A stretch of 64,000 nucleotides of DNA from Prosopocoilus inquinatus (GCA_036172665.1 CM069878.1:22867501-22931500), one strand, 5' to 3'. Shown: positions 25,001-36,199, counted from the first letter of the stretch. The notes: generated by a model from the sequence alone, not told the origin. Translations and numbers: made by a program.

Positions 25001-28000
25001 CGCTATTTATTTGCTTTCACAGGCTATTTGTTTTTAAAAAGTATTTTTAACTAAATTCTATTTTAACTATTATAATTATTCAACTTTTATTATACTTAAT
25101 ACAATTTTTCTTAACGAATATGTACTTAAATGCAGAATTAAAGTTATAATAAAAGTTCTGACTCTTATTTTCCAGTCAAACATAATTTTAGAAACAACAA
25201 CTAAGTGTCCCGCTTCAAATTTTGGGCAGTATGTGCTAGTAGCGAAAAAATATATATATAAATCACGGGTCTGAAGATTTTTATGCATTATGCTAGGAGT
25301 ATAATACAAGCTATAAAAAATATCTTCGCACTTTTGGTATAATTACTATTTAATATTTTTTAAATGCTTACTGGCGCAATAATCTGTTTGTTTTGTTTTA
25401 AATAAATAGTCTCCAAACATTTTGAAAATATTAACACAGAATAGATCAATACACAATCAGCAAGGTCAGAAAATTAAAGTACTTACAATAATTGAAATTA
25501 ATGTCTATTAATAGAAGTACACTTCAATTTCAAATTAAAGAGGGTTCTTAACAAACGTTATACTATACTATGTGCAACGTGATGTACGGTCTATACAATA
25601 AAATACTAGAATAACTTTGAAATCCATTGTTTCAAAGCACTGTGGAAGTATCTCCATCCCTTGTTATTTACATACGTTAAAACAAAATCTTAATATTCTG
25701 AGAGTGCTCTACAGGTAGGGTCAAATGAAAATGCTTCTTAGTCTTTACCTTCAAATTTTTAACTACGGAGACAGTGATAATTTTAAATTAAAAAAAAATA
25801 TAATCGGTGGCAGTTTTAAACTGCTTAAAATGTATTGTCCTAATGCTTATGATAACAATCAACGGTGCAATTAAACTAAATACAATGACAAAAATTTTGG
25901 AGTTTTGTTGTCAAAAATTAAGAGAATTATATCAAAAAAATATTCTAGATTTTTTCGGGCTCTCAATTTCTCTGCAATCAATCGTGCATATAAGCGCAAA
26001 AATCAATCAAGATAGGTGTAGAATTAAGTTAGTATTACAAATAAAGAGGAAATGTAACTTTGTTCATATATCTTATGCTACGTATCCTACGTCGATTTAC
26101 ATACTACGAGTTAACTCGGTGTTAGTCGCTAGGTTGAATGTAACGCCATTGGTCGCGCGTAAGATTTTCTCTCACACATTAAATGTACCTTTTTGTTCCT
26201 TATATTTTTTACATTACAAAGTGACACTCGTAACAATATTTATTACTTTAGTTATATTTTGTTGTAAAAGCAACGTAAAATAAACAGTTAATTAGCTACT
26301 TATTTATTTTAAAAATACATAGACCAAATGCACTGTGTTAACAATGACTAAATGTTTGTGTCTAGAAAATTTAGATATAAGGTGATATAAGAAGTAATAA
26401 AACACATTAAATAACTCTTAAATAGTTAATAAATAAATGTATCGCGCTGCTAGGAAGTTATTATTGATATTCTAGTAATAAAGATTTAATTACATTGTAT
26501 ATGGTATTTATTCTTTCTTATTGCAGTGGAAAGGCTTTTTCTAATATAAATATGTGTGTGTTGAATAAATAGTAAGGTTATAATTTTTATACTTTTTGGA
26601 CTAAAAGCGCAATATCTCAAATTCTTAACTCTCTTAATGTTGCCAAGAATTATTTTCACAGAACACAAATGTTTTTTTACAAAAAAGTATTAAAATGTAA
26701 AGGAAATATAAAAAAGAAAAAAAATCTTAGCGAAATTGACAGCACCACGATTGGTCGCGCGATGAGAAAAAGTCTCACCTCGACCGACACAATGTAAATC
26801 AAAGAGTTGTTTTAAGAAAAGTAATTGAAGAATTTGAGTGCGACCAAGATTAGCAGGAAAGAAGAAAGATAAGAAGGTTGTAAAAACGATGAAGTTTCAG
26901 GTCCGAAAAATAAATGGAAATAATTAAAGAAAATAAATTTTGTGAGAGAAACTCTTATACCAATGCCGGGTTAATAGCCCTTATTCTGTATCAAGTACGT
27001 TAAATTTAACGGACTGTTGCTATGGTAACAACCAATCATAAAGATTTGTAATTGGATATTACAATAAAAACAGGTCTTTTAACGTATCTGATATAGAATA
27101 GGCCCTATAGGCGACAAATTAACAATCTCGCAGAAAAAACATATACTCATGGATTGCATATTTTAATCATATTAATAAATACAGCAAAACGTTAGCTAGT
27201 CCTATTTGTCTTTTTCTTTATTGATCAGTACTTCAAGTAGAATATGTGCTTAAGATGATATAAACCTCTAAAATCGCATTGCTGCAATTTTTTTTTGCTC
27301 TAATAAAATCCTAATTATTGTCCGCTGTAAATTTGTTACTTCGGCAATGTCAAAGTGCCAGAACAGGTAAAATATTCATATTGTTAATTCTACCACAGCA
27401 TGACGACAAATAGCAATAATTAGATGCGTACACTTTTAGCTCGTCATTTCGATAATGTATTAAAATGAGTAAAAAAATAAAACAAGAAAAAATCCTTCCC
27501 TCTGATTCTGGTATTACGTTACACGAACGTAAAAAGTTCGCTGGAGTTTTAGACAAAAAAAGTCTACTCTCTATGTCAAAATTAAAAAACCACCACCTGT
27601 TGAATTATGTTGCCAAAAAGCAAATTTCCCTGGATATAGTTTGGTTGAAATTGGTTGGTACTTCACGTTATCACTGTAATTTTTACGTGTCAGTCAAAAT
27701 TTGAATTGTTATGTTTCCAATTTGCAATTCGCATCAAATTTTAACGATGCCGCAAAAACGCAGAAACCTTTTAAGTGCGTAGTTCTAGGAAGCTCTTGTC
27801 TCAATGTTTATAGTGAAACCTGAGTGTAAATTGAAAATTTAATGGAGCGACAATTAAAGAAAAAGTAACAGACCTTGTTTCAGTAATTTGTACCTTAATA
27901 ATTTAAAATTTTTTGCTACAAACCGTTTTTGCGATTGTAGGATATCGCTGTTTTATCTATTCACCACCATTAAATCGCATTTGCGAATAAATTGGCCAAG

Positions 28001-31000
28001 TCGTCTTTGGTTTGCAGTGAAAATGTCGAGCTATGTCTCTGCTGAAGAAGCCCCAAATAGGGCTGAAACAGCTGTACAGAGGCTGCTCGAGGTTTTCACT
28101 GCAATCAAGAACGATTTGCAACAAAAATTTTTAATACTTTCATTGTGCCTTGACAGCAAGCATGGCCGCCTTGCATGGGGTAGCTTATTATGTAGTCAAC
28201 CCGCTTCAATTTGTTATCCTACTGCAATGTCACGTTAAAAAGCGATCGTAGGATGTCGTTCTTTTATTTATTTTAATATAATAATCTTAATAATTTACTT
28301 CCTTTTCTGTTTTCATACTAACGTTGCACGTTTGCATCATTTTGCAATTGTTACTGATAAATTTGTTTGATGTTACCCAACGTTAAGCCCCGAATTTTAT
28401 ATATTTTTTTCTTTATGCTAATGATTGTCCTTCTGGCAACTTATGATTTTCAACTTGAAACTTGCTTGACACATAACCTTGCATTTCTTCTCCCTAAATT
28501 TATAACTAGTGCGTTTTTGCAGCAATGTTGCCGGTTGTGTCGAGGAGGTAAATTGCGAGGTTTGTGGTTTTTTGATTTTGAAACAGATAGTAGGTTCAAA
28601 TTTGCCGAAAATGTCATTTCGGTAACAAACTTGCATTACGGTTGTTTACCCAGCAACAAAATCGGTTCTTTTTCCATTTCATAGGCTATTTTTTATTAAA
28701 ATCTTACGAAATTTTCGCGAAGTTTTTAAATTCTAAAAGAAAAATACCGAAAAATAATAAATAGCTTGTGTTCAACGAAAACTACTAATTTTAGTAATTT
28801 ATTCCAGCCAATAAGATACCACTCAAATGTTTAAATTCTGTTAGACGGCTAAAGCCCGTTTTACAAGAGTTGAAAAAGGGCCTTAAAAAAATTAAGTTAA
28901 AAAATTCGAAAATGTAAGCCTATATCTGAAATTTTGCAGTAGTCAGCAACAAAAAAAAACTGAACTGAAGAAGGATATATTAATACGTACAGGTTAATGA
29001 ATTCGAAAATACCAAATAAATAAAGGACACCTTACTTATTAGGTAAATATTTATCAGTTAGCCATGACGTTGCCTCAGTTCTATAAACTAATGTGTTTCA
29101 CAATATTTCTGTTTGATTTTTCTCGTGTGAAATTAGGTTAAATTAGTTATCCGAAATCATTTGTTTATTTCTTTTGATGATATAATAAACGTTTTATTAT
29201 TCTGAATGTGTGTTTATTTCCCGTCCAATGGTAAACTGAAATTTGTATAAATTACCGAAATGACTATTGTGCATTACAGAAATGACGAAAATCAAATCAG
29301 ATTCTCTTAGTTATATTGAAACGTAAGTATGTATGTTCTTTGCTGATACTGAAAATGAACGTATTTAGTCTAATTTTATAATCTGGCGAACAAAATTTGA
29401 CATAATTTTTAAATTTTTTATCATTACTTTCCTTGTCACACTGGACAATTATATGATATCCACCTTTAAAAACATGAAAACAAGGGAAAAGCCCTTATAA
29501 ATCTTGTTTTCATTAGTTCTATTTAGAAACAGCCCATAATCTTGTCGTTCTAATTGTTAAACATACTTGTATAGCTCATAGTGAAATTGTAGGCAGGGCC
29601 GGATCTAGGATTTTCGGCGCCCTGGGCTAAATAGTGTGCAGTGCCTTTTTACACGCTGGTAATCTATACTATCAAATTTAAATCGGTATTACTGCTTACT
29701 TTGTTGAAGCGTTTACGAGATAAGGACGAAGAGATATGGAATAGCCTCTATATTATTTTAAAAATCATTTTTGGTTATCAAAATTTCAAAAAAAATAAAA
29801 CTCCTAAAGAAAATACATGACAATTTGTTTTAATCAATTTTCCTCTGTTGCCTTTTTTAAAATTAATTATACCATTTTCTTTTTATTGAATTTTCTTGGA
29901 TATTTCATTTGTTTTTCATTGCTTGTTTTATTTTTGTGTTTATTTTTATTACTTGTTTTCTTTTTTTCCTTTTGTCGAATTATCATCGTGTAAGGCGTTA
30001 CGCTCCACACAAATTGTCGATCGTCTTTTATTTTTTATTCAGCATGTGCTCACTTCATGTCTTGATTTTGTCTCTTTGTATTCTTTTGTTTTGTTTTGTG
30101 AAAATGTTGTTTTATAATGTGTTTTCTTTTTAATTTGATGTCCAGAAGGGTTGCGACTGCCAATTAAATCTGAAATATACAGAGACAGCACTTTGGACGT
30201 CAAATTAAAATTGAAAAAAGTTATTTTTACTCTATTTGTTCTTCTTGCAGTCATTCTTAATTTTTCGTTAGTTTTAGCCTTCATTTTGTTCGTTCATTCG
30301 CTTTCGTTTTCTCTTTTCTCTTTTATCGAGTTTATGTCATGTCCCATTGCGCCTATTTGAAATTTAATTTCTTGTTTGCTTTCTTGTCAATGTTTTACAA
30401 TTTTTACAGCGCCCAAAGTAACCGTTATTTTTTTTTTGTTTTTTCGTTTACCTTCCTCCTTGTAAGGTTTTCCTTCATTTGTTCTTCCTGCAAATTTTCT
30501 TCGCTTTACGTTAGTATTCTTATTTTATTTTATTTTTATAGAATCGTTGATCGCATTTTGTTTATCGTTCCCGTATCGTTTATTATCTTTTAGAATTATC
30601 ATAAGAAACAAAAGCGCACTGCAAATTGGAGAAAAAAATACATTTTTTTTAATGGAATATCCTATACATTTATTTTTGTTATAACGTCATTCAACAAGAT
30701 TTTCGTGAATCTTTTATTTACGTAACACATGACATAATATTATTAAAAGAATTTTCAAGCGGCTTAGTTGTATACAGGGTGCTGCATTTTGAAACAAATT
30801 TTAACATTTACTGATCAGGGCCGTGCTGATAGTTTGGTATAAATTGAATTTCGTTTCTGATATTTCTTAAATATCTCTAAACTGAGCGAACAAAGAATTC
30901 TTAAACTTCACAGACAGAGTCATCTTGGAGATCACTTTAAAAAGCCTAAATGGAATTTTGCCGTAAAATAATTAAAGAAGCCAATATTCGAGCACCTTTA

Positions 31001-32877
31001 AATTAACATGCGATTTCCTATGTTGCATTTCAAAACGCACCACCCTGTATACATATTTTAGGCATAGAATTAAAATTAAAAACTTTCGATAGAAATCATT
31101 TGTTATCACTTTATTTTAATTTTTTAATCGGCTTGATTTAATTAATTGATTTTGAAAAGTCTTTGAATCACGCTCAGAAACAAGATAAGCAGAAATAGAT
31201 AATTATTGTAACAACGTTTCATTTTATCATTGTTCTTTGAAAAATCAAAACGTGTCCAAATTTGGTCACGTTTACATAACGATAAATAAACATCAATCAA
31301 ATTGACCAGAAAATTCATAGTATCTGATTTAAAGTCATGTACTTACCGTAATCACGTTTTCTAAATTAATAATGTATATTCTCTCTGTTTCCAGCAATTC
31401 TTCGATTATCATTTCGGATCTGCAATTTTCCAAAATTAGTTTCGGTTTTTAACTTTATTTTACCTACATACTTGTTGCGCTTTCGGTTATTGTTTTCATC
31501 CTTCGGCATGATAACCGAAATCCTTTCAATCGTAGCGGCGTTTGGGTTGTGAATTATCCTTTGACTTATTTCGGAGAAGTTAGGCGATTCAAGCTCTTCC
31601 TCGCACTGTACCGATAATTTCGAAATGTAATCCAACACGCTTTTATCACCTTTAGGGACTGTGTGCGTTATTAAATCTAAATTCTGGATAGCTGCACCGG
31701 CTGGTAGATTCTGATATTCCTCCAAGTGATCGTTTAGGATTTTTATCTGTGCCAAGTTGATGGCGTCTGGATTAATCACTTGACGTTTCTTAACTAGTGT
31801 TATACGCAGTTCCTGACCGACTACGTTGCAAGCTTCGACAAAATATTGGATTTCGTCGTCATATTCAAAAAAGCTGTGCCCATAGTCATCTCTCGGCCAT
31901 GTCAATCTCTCCTTGCCATTCCACTCATTCTCAGTGTTCAATATGTCTTCGATATGAACAAAATATTCGATTTCGTTTTCATTTTTATTTACCCCGTTCA
32001 GCCCTTGGTTTCTCGAAGGAGCTTCATAGACTTCAAGGTGCTCGGTGTTAACGTAAGTGTACAATAGTTCCTTTCCAGGATTGTTGTAGGCTTCCACGAA
32101 GTAGTTATCCGACCGTCCAAATAAATTTTTCCCAAATTCTTCGTCGTAGTTATCAAATAAATCTTCATTTGCTATTTCTAAGGCGCTTTCGAAATCATTT
32201 TCTATCTGGTCGTGACATACTGGTTGATTTTTGAGTATTACAGAGTACTTGTCGTCTTCATACCCGTTGATTTTCCGACTTGCTTCGTCGATATCGGTAA
32301 CTTTCACGTGAAGATGTTGCTCATTGAAAGGATTTTCAAATTTTGAACTTACCATGTTTGAATTGTGCGTTCGTCCATCTTTTAAACTACTTTGTTTTCT
32401 TTCACTTTTCTGATTGAAAAATGAGTTCGATTCACTGGTAATAACTTTCGATTCATTTAAACACTTCGTAACTTTATCGATGGTTTTGATAATTGTTTCA
32501 TCGGATATTTGTTCTTTGTATTGCTTAGGAATGTCTTTCGCAATTTGTTTACCTTCGAATTTATAGTCGGGTTTTAAATTTTGCGTTACATTGTCACTAT
32601 GAAAATGGCTCGGGCCAGCACTAAAATAATCATCACAGTAATTTTTATTATTTTCTAGGTTTGCGCAACTGTCATACCGCACTTGAATTTTGATGGATAC
32701 GAGATCATCCTGACTAGAGACATTTGTCAATTTATTGTTGCTCTCACTTAGGCTTTTGCTTTTAGTTTTAATCTTATTTCTCCCGACCTTCTTTTGAGCT
32801 TTCGGGACTTGCCTCTTCGCTTCCTTCATCCGCATCTGTCGTTTATCATTCGTGGTAAGTTGTATTAATTTCTCCAT
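19067..32877 (-). CDS. RhoGEF-like DH-PH protein, cluster gene 2 (818 aa, giant intron)
   Basis: Exons: 32877-31472, 31419-31347, 20442-20284, 20225-20136, 20078-19737, 19678-19447, 19278-19195, 19137-19067. The sum is 2457 nt, in frame. Exon lengths 73 and 90 nt equal those of gene 1, and phases match throughout. The start ATG (CCGAAATGGAG) has good context. Residues 1-468 are acidic and low-complexity with three YFV(E/H)(A/I) motifs (259, 305, 345). DH begins at about 470 (EELLETERIYIINLENVI); YLLNPIQRLGRYILLLENL is around 590-609; PH is about 640-765, ending RLWEQLLECKN. The tail ends KRRSKFYWEEQSNYDTL, like gene 1. The exon ending at 19447 uses a GC donor (GCAAGT). The intron 31346-20443 is 10.9 kb of mobile elements. 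It is inferred to be a Rho-family exchange factor. The join across the large intron rests on phase and homology only. Confidence 0.8.
20466..21452. mobile_element. Foldback DNA element of 987 bp
   Basis: Termini CCGGGTGGAAAGTTTCAAAC and GTTTGAAACTTTCCACCCGG are perfect inverted repeats. Similarity of the arms continues for about 250 bp inwards (CTGCTCGCCATTT, TACAAAAATGG, GTGTTAAAATTATT and TAGTCGCC are mirrored). TATA flanks both ends, fitting a TA target. It sits in the large intron of gene 2, only 23 bp from the acceptor of the exon at 20442. The interior (20710-21180) has no coding frame. Confidence 0.85.
22131..23438 (-). mobile_element. Mariner element inserted in the RT fragment
   Basis: Terminal inverted repeats CGTGGGTTGCTGTAAAAGTT (left) and the complement of CCAGCAGCCCACG (right, near 23438) bound a 1.3-kb element whose transposase is antisense to the interrupted RT. 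A clean TA duplication is not visible (TA at the left, TG at the right), so one end has mutated. Confidence 0.8.
22170..23251 (-). pseudogene. Mariner transposase, inactivated
   Basis: The start MEISREDFRAMI lies near 23251. Pieces in order include the HTH region (MREMLERDRHVTYREIQASL, 23021-22764), IPHNLTEAQKQGRVKWCEEM, then LHHDNASSHSARQT with the second catalytic Asp and YSPDLSPNDFFLFP with the third Asp (D34D spacing), then a C-terminal GEYFEK near 22216. Frameshifts near 23170 and several in-frame stops (e.g. about 23052, 22763 and 22362) kill it. It is a mariner (D,D34D) family member. Confidence 0.8.
23606..24160. mobile_element. Palindromic MITE made of two mariner N-terminal halves
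   Basis: The ends CGAGGGAAAGTCATTAAA and TTTAATGACCTTCCCTCG are flanked by TA on both sides (23604-23605, 24161-24162). The whole element is a near-perfect palindrome with its centre near 23885. Each arm, read outwards from the centre, encodes the start of a SETMAR-like mariner transposase (EKQRAVLRF, then after frameshifts KDIHKEMAPVNGEKCLSRKA and YNWIEKF). The catalytic region is absent, so it is a non-autonomous inverted dimer of a mariner 5' end. Confidence 0.8.
24170..26965. other. Intron DNA of gene 2, nothing firm
   Basis: AT-rich. A GC-richer patch at 24880-24960 and open frames at 24442-24804 (minus) and 25807-26283 (plus) have no recognised homology, and both listed frames lack an ATG at their first codon. 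The phrase ATTGGTCGCGCG appears at about 26149 and 26751. Confidence 0.4.
26971..27110. mobile_element. Small foldback MITE
   Basis: The left arm GCCCTTATTCTGTATCAAGT plus ACGTTAAA is mirrored by TTTAACGTATCTGATATAGA plus ATAGGCC at the right, with about 65 bp between. No target duplication is clear. Confidence 0.55.
27910..28270 (+). mobile_element. Hammerhead-bearing repeat F1, copy D
   Basis: The family phrase GCGATTGTAGGATATCGCTG at 27931 recurs as GCGATCGTAGGATGTCG at 28242, giving a 311-bp direct period that brackets a ribozyme. The order is: box, TCGCATTTGCGAATAAATTG, ribozyme, GATTTGCAACAAAAATTTTT, GCAAGCATGGCCGCCTTGCA, box. This is the layout of a monomer-plus piece of a tandem 311/312-bp unit. 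It sits in the gene 2 intron, antisense to the gene. Confidence 0.8.
28014..28102 (+). ncRNA. Type I hammerhead ribozyme (F1 copy D)
   Basis: Core CUGAAGA (28042-28048) fits CUGANGA. Stem II AGCCC/GGGCU is a perfect 5 bp (28049-28053 with 28060-28064), loop CAAAUA. GAAAC is at 28065-28069. Stem III is ACA-GC-UGU. Predicted cleavage follows GUA, after 28076. Stem I pairs GCAGUGAAAA with UUUUCACUGC perfectly (10 bp), then UCGAGC with GCUCGA, then UCUG with CAGA. Flanking AGTCGTCTTTGG and AATCAAGAACGAT extend the stem further. Confidence 0.85.
28271..29584. other. Intron DNA, nothing recognised
   Basis: AT-rich. The 105-codon open frame at 28367-28684 has no homology or conserved features that I can see. 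Confidence 0.4.
29592..29630. mobile_element. Possible DNA-transposon end
   Basis: GGCAGGGCCGGATCTAGGAT followed by TTTCGGCGCCCTGGGC resembles the GC-rich terminal repeats of hAT-like elements. No partner end was found. Confidence 0.3.
29880..30600. other. T-rich strand-asymmetric tract
   Basis: About 700 bp in which plus-strand T far exceeds A. It shares the phrase GATCGTCTTTT with the tract at 53930-55010 (30017, 54428, 54715), so the two may be copies of one decayed element. Open frames in it are composition artefacts. Confidence 0.4.
30775..31049. mobile_element. Foldback MITE, family M1 copy 2
   Basis: Ends ACAGGGTGCTGCATTTTGAA and TTTCAAAACGCACCACCCTG are inverted repeats. The interior GTGCTGATAGTTTGGTATAA and AATGGAATTTTGCCG match the copy at 3127-3474, but the inner left arm is deleted. 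It lies about 300 bp from the second exon of gene 2. Confidence 0.8.
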
Positions 32878-33000
32878 TTCGGCTATCACTTTAACTACCG
32901 ACACATGAAAACTCACGACATTGTGAAAACTATTTTTTTTATAATTATTAAACTTTGTAAGCAGACGATACGCACTCGTTCTTCATGTCTCTTTTAATCC

Positions 33001-33087
33001 TTATCAGTAGATAAAACGCGATAAGTTCAAATAACCAGTCTTTCCTCTCGCTCGCACTCTTGCGTTCCTGTTATGAATAACAGATAA
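33001..33087 (-). promoter_or_regulatory. GATA motif cluster upstream of gene 2
   Basis: TTATCA (33001), AGATAA (33009), CGATAAG (33019) and AGATAA (33082) lie within 90 bp, 125-210 bp upstream of the start codon. This density suggests a GATA-factor enhancer or promoter; function is inferred. Confidence 0.45.
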
Positions 33088-33099
33088 ACAAGTATTTGT

Positions 33100-33540
33100 T
33101 TAATGCGGGCGAGGTTTCGAATTATCTGTACTTACTATCAATTTGAATATGTGTCTACTATTGTAAAGCGCCCTCTATTGAATAGCGTAAACAGTATGAT
33201 TGAAAATACCAGGGCGAAAATATTGAGTATTAAATTGGGTTGTTTGCTCTTCGTTTACCAAAAAAACATCCTAAGAGAAGTTATTTGATTAGGTAGCTTG
33301 GGAGCCACAGAAACATTTTACAGGTCGGAAACTTTTACCAAAGGTGTCCAGGGAGAAAAAATACTATTTCCCTCAATTGTAGCAGATGACAATTATGTCA
33401 ATCCCATGTGAAGTTATGTCCAGGCACTTACGAATCTCGGACTCGGTGAATTATCAGAGTTCTAATACATTTTAAGCTACTGTGCTAGCAGAAAGGATGT
33501 TTGTTTTGATTTTTCATAAGTAGTTTACAGCCCCGTTGTA
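33100..33540. other. Intergenic DNA, nothing recognised
   Basis: No gene or repeat could be supported between gene 2 and the repeat block that starts near 33545. Confidence 0.4.
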
Positions 33541-33544
33541 TTTC

Positions 33545-36193
33545 TTTCTGTTGCTATTGTCACCCTTACCGGGGTGGTCCCTTTAGTAAGCTACGTCAAC
33601 AGGGTAGCGCCTCCACGAGGTCACACCAGTGGAAGGGTGGCGTAGCATTTGTAGAGTCAGAGCTTTAAACACAAATGTTTTATGAAAGTTTATTAATATT
33701 AACTTTAAATTGTTGGGGGTTTTTCGTGGTCCCAAAATGAGTGGTTGCGGTCCTGGTTGTCCATGCGGACGGCTGCGGTTAGTGTTGCCTGGCCAGGTGG
33801 TGACGTACTTTGCGTTGGGGCTGTAGCTGCGACGTCAAGGTCGGGTTTGTTGACTACGATCGATTTTTTGGTCCTGAACGAAGTGGCATGTCGTTGATGC
33901 GGTAAGCAAGGGTGCGGTAATGGCTTCAACTAGGCAGACTAGTTCGGCTCACCGGGACTGTGGTTGACCGGGGTCGAAGTTTCGTTTCTGTCTGGAGGTT
34001 GACGGGGCGTGGCAGAGAGGCGTCCTACAATCGGCCTCAGGATGATTGTGATAGCGGGAACAGCGTCCTTGTTGACTGGGATGGTTCCGGCCGGCTCCCC
34101 TTCTTACAGTTGGCACTAATGCCCACATATCTATTTGCTACGTAATGTCGTGGAACAATCGCATCCGTGTAATTGAAAAAAACGATGAGTTCGCTAAAGT
34201 TTTTCCGCGTACACCAAAGTTTCATTCACGTATTTTTACAGATCGTGACACGCACTTATATTTTATTTACTTATATTTTTATAACATCTCGACATTCAAT
34301 TATTACTATTATGTGGAAATAAAACGGAAGCTTAAGTCGTTTAAGGATGTGGTAGTTTCTTTTATTCATTTCGTATTTCAGACAGGATTTGCGATTGTCT
34401 TTTTCCCGCAGGGAGCATGTTTGAATTTGTTTTGGGTTTTCTAGCCAGCACATTTTCTTCTATATATCTTCGTACACTAATTCTAATGTTAATTGCTTCT
34501 TTCTTTTGAGCATCTAGTGGAGTTTTCCAGCCTTGTGCCTAAAGAAGGACTTGGCACGATCCAGAGAATCTTTTCCTTGATGCAGCGGTTTGGTCCATTT
34601 AATGCGTCTCCTTTCTTTCACAAAATGGCCTGGTCCTGTTTCTTCGAGTTTCTTCTCTTCTTTTTCTATCTAATAATCTCTTTAACAACGTCATATTTAA
34701 AGCAATCACAATGACAAATGCAATCGTAGCGACATATATTGCTACTTCGTGCATCTCTTGAAAAAAGTGTACTGGCGTTGCCGTAAATGCTATACTAATT
34801 CTTAAAATAAAATAATTCTCTATTCTTAGCAGTTAATCTTCTCTCTACGTAACTCACATATTTAAATTCTTCATCTGTTGATTTACTCGTTGTGATGATC
34901 CTGAGGTTCCAAATTTGATTTAGTACATTCGGACATGTGTATACAAGTTGCATCCAAGAAGTCGGTTTCATCACAAAAGATTTCGATGTTGTCCAAATGG
35001 CCAGGAGGATGTGTACATCCTCAGATTCTTCCTCTAGACCGGGACAGAGAAACTTGTCGAAATGACTTTCATCTGACAGAATATCAGAATACCTCATTGA
35101 ACTACCTACAATATGAATGTTTGTTTTGATTTTTCGATGTTCCTGTCTGTTTCTTCACCTGCCTTAATTTTTGCCAACTTGTTTAATGATTTCGAGATGT
35201 TTCTGAATTGGTTTCAAATCATCACCTTCTGCCATTAAATCGTCCAACTGTTGCTGTTTGGCATCACCACAATAAAAAAAAATTACTTCAATTTTTTTTC
35301 TTAATTCCAACTATTTTTGCTCCATTTTTCTTGTAAAACTTATAGACTTCGTGTCTAGTATATGCTCCATTTCTTCTATCCTTTGTATTTTTTTACTGAA
35401 ATCTGGATCCGAAACTTTCCATTCTCCCTTGGTTGATAGTTATTTCTTTAAGATTATGGTACCTTTGATTATTATTTTGTTTGTTCTTCTTCTTCTGTTA
35501 CTAGTTACTTCTATTTACGTAATTACACTGCCTATCTCTAATTTTGCTGTTTCGAGTAGCCCATTTTGTCGTTGCCCTGGACTCTTGTTACTGATAATCG
35601 TTATTTCCCTGATTATTATAAATATTGTTTTCATATCTATGCTGCTCGTTTTCTTTCTGGTACATGTTTGTCTCTCCATGCAGCTTCTTCATTTTCTCGC
35701 TCGGAGGTTTCATCTCTAATTGATTCAACTCTTTATTATTTCCTGTTGTTTCCTGGACAGCTTCCGTGTGCCTACTATCGGTCGATATAAGAATTCCTAG
35801 AATTTGTGTTATATCGTAAGTTTTCTGTATTTTTGTTATTTCATTTTTCCGTTTGTGGGGTGATCTTAATAATGCTGTTCTCGGACTACAAACAGTTCCT
35901 TCTTCGATTCCAAATTCTATGCTGCAATGCGATGGGTGAAATGGTGATTTCTTCGCTGAGTTAGATCGCGTTTGGCACGGACTTAGTTTCCCCTTCTTAT
36001 GACAACGATGCATCTTCTTAGGTTGGGACTTTAAACGCCTCCACCATGTCATGCTTACCGGGGCTGTGGTTGGTCGGGATTGAAGTGGCGTCCTACAATC
36101 GGCCTCAGGATGATGGTGATCTCGGGAACAGCGTCCTTGGTGGATAGGATGATTTCGGGTAGCTCCCCTTCTTACAGTTGGCACTAATGCCTA
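33545..36193. mobile_element. Decayed mobile-element block with a 2.07-kb-spaced direct repeat
   Basis: About 110 bp beginning GGCGTCCTACAATCGGCCTC occurs at 34019-34127 and again at 36089-36193, both ending with TCCCCTTCTTACAGTTGGCA. Weaker similarity extends upstream (GGGGxTGTGGTTG). Between the copies lies a T-rich tract (34200-35770). The minus strand at 36184-35588 has a 198-codon open frame, A-rich and K/N/E-rich, of gag-like or ORF1-like composition but no recognised domain. A GC-rich stretch at 33545-33660 (ACCGGGGTGGTCC) may be an element end. The class of element is not clear. Confidence 0.4.
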
Positions 36194-36199
36194 CCGTGT

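Noticed and set aside
25487..25555. Minus-strand stretch resembling the CR1 helix exon (FEIEVYFY..TLISII) followed by GTAAGT, as a missing 5' exon of gene 2
   Set aside because: Two in-frame stops, wrong length, and the true CR1 exon with exact length and phase exists at 31419-31347.
25807..26283. 158-codon plus-strand open frame
   Set aside because: Starts at GTG, no recognisable domain, AT-driven composition, and no splice or poly(A) context.
27465..27704. 79-codon plus-strand ORF MSKKIKQEKILPSDSGITLH in the gene 2 intron
   Set aside because: Lys-rich with an ATG, but no family, splice sites or poly(A) context recognised; could be a transposase scrap.
29896..30593. Several F/L/S-rich membrane-like ORFs (also at 4142-4381 and 54724-54996)
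   Set aside because: They are by-products of T-rich DNA; overlapping frames give equally hydrophobic products and none has conserved features.
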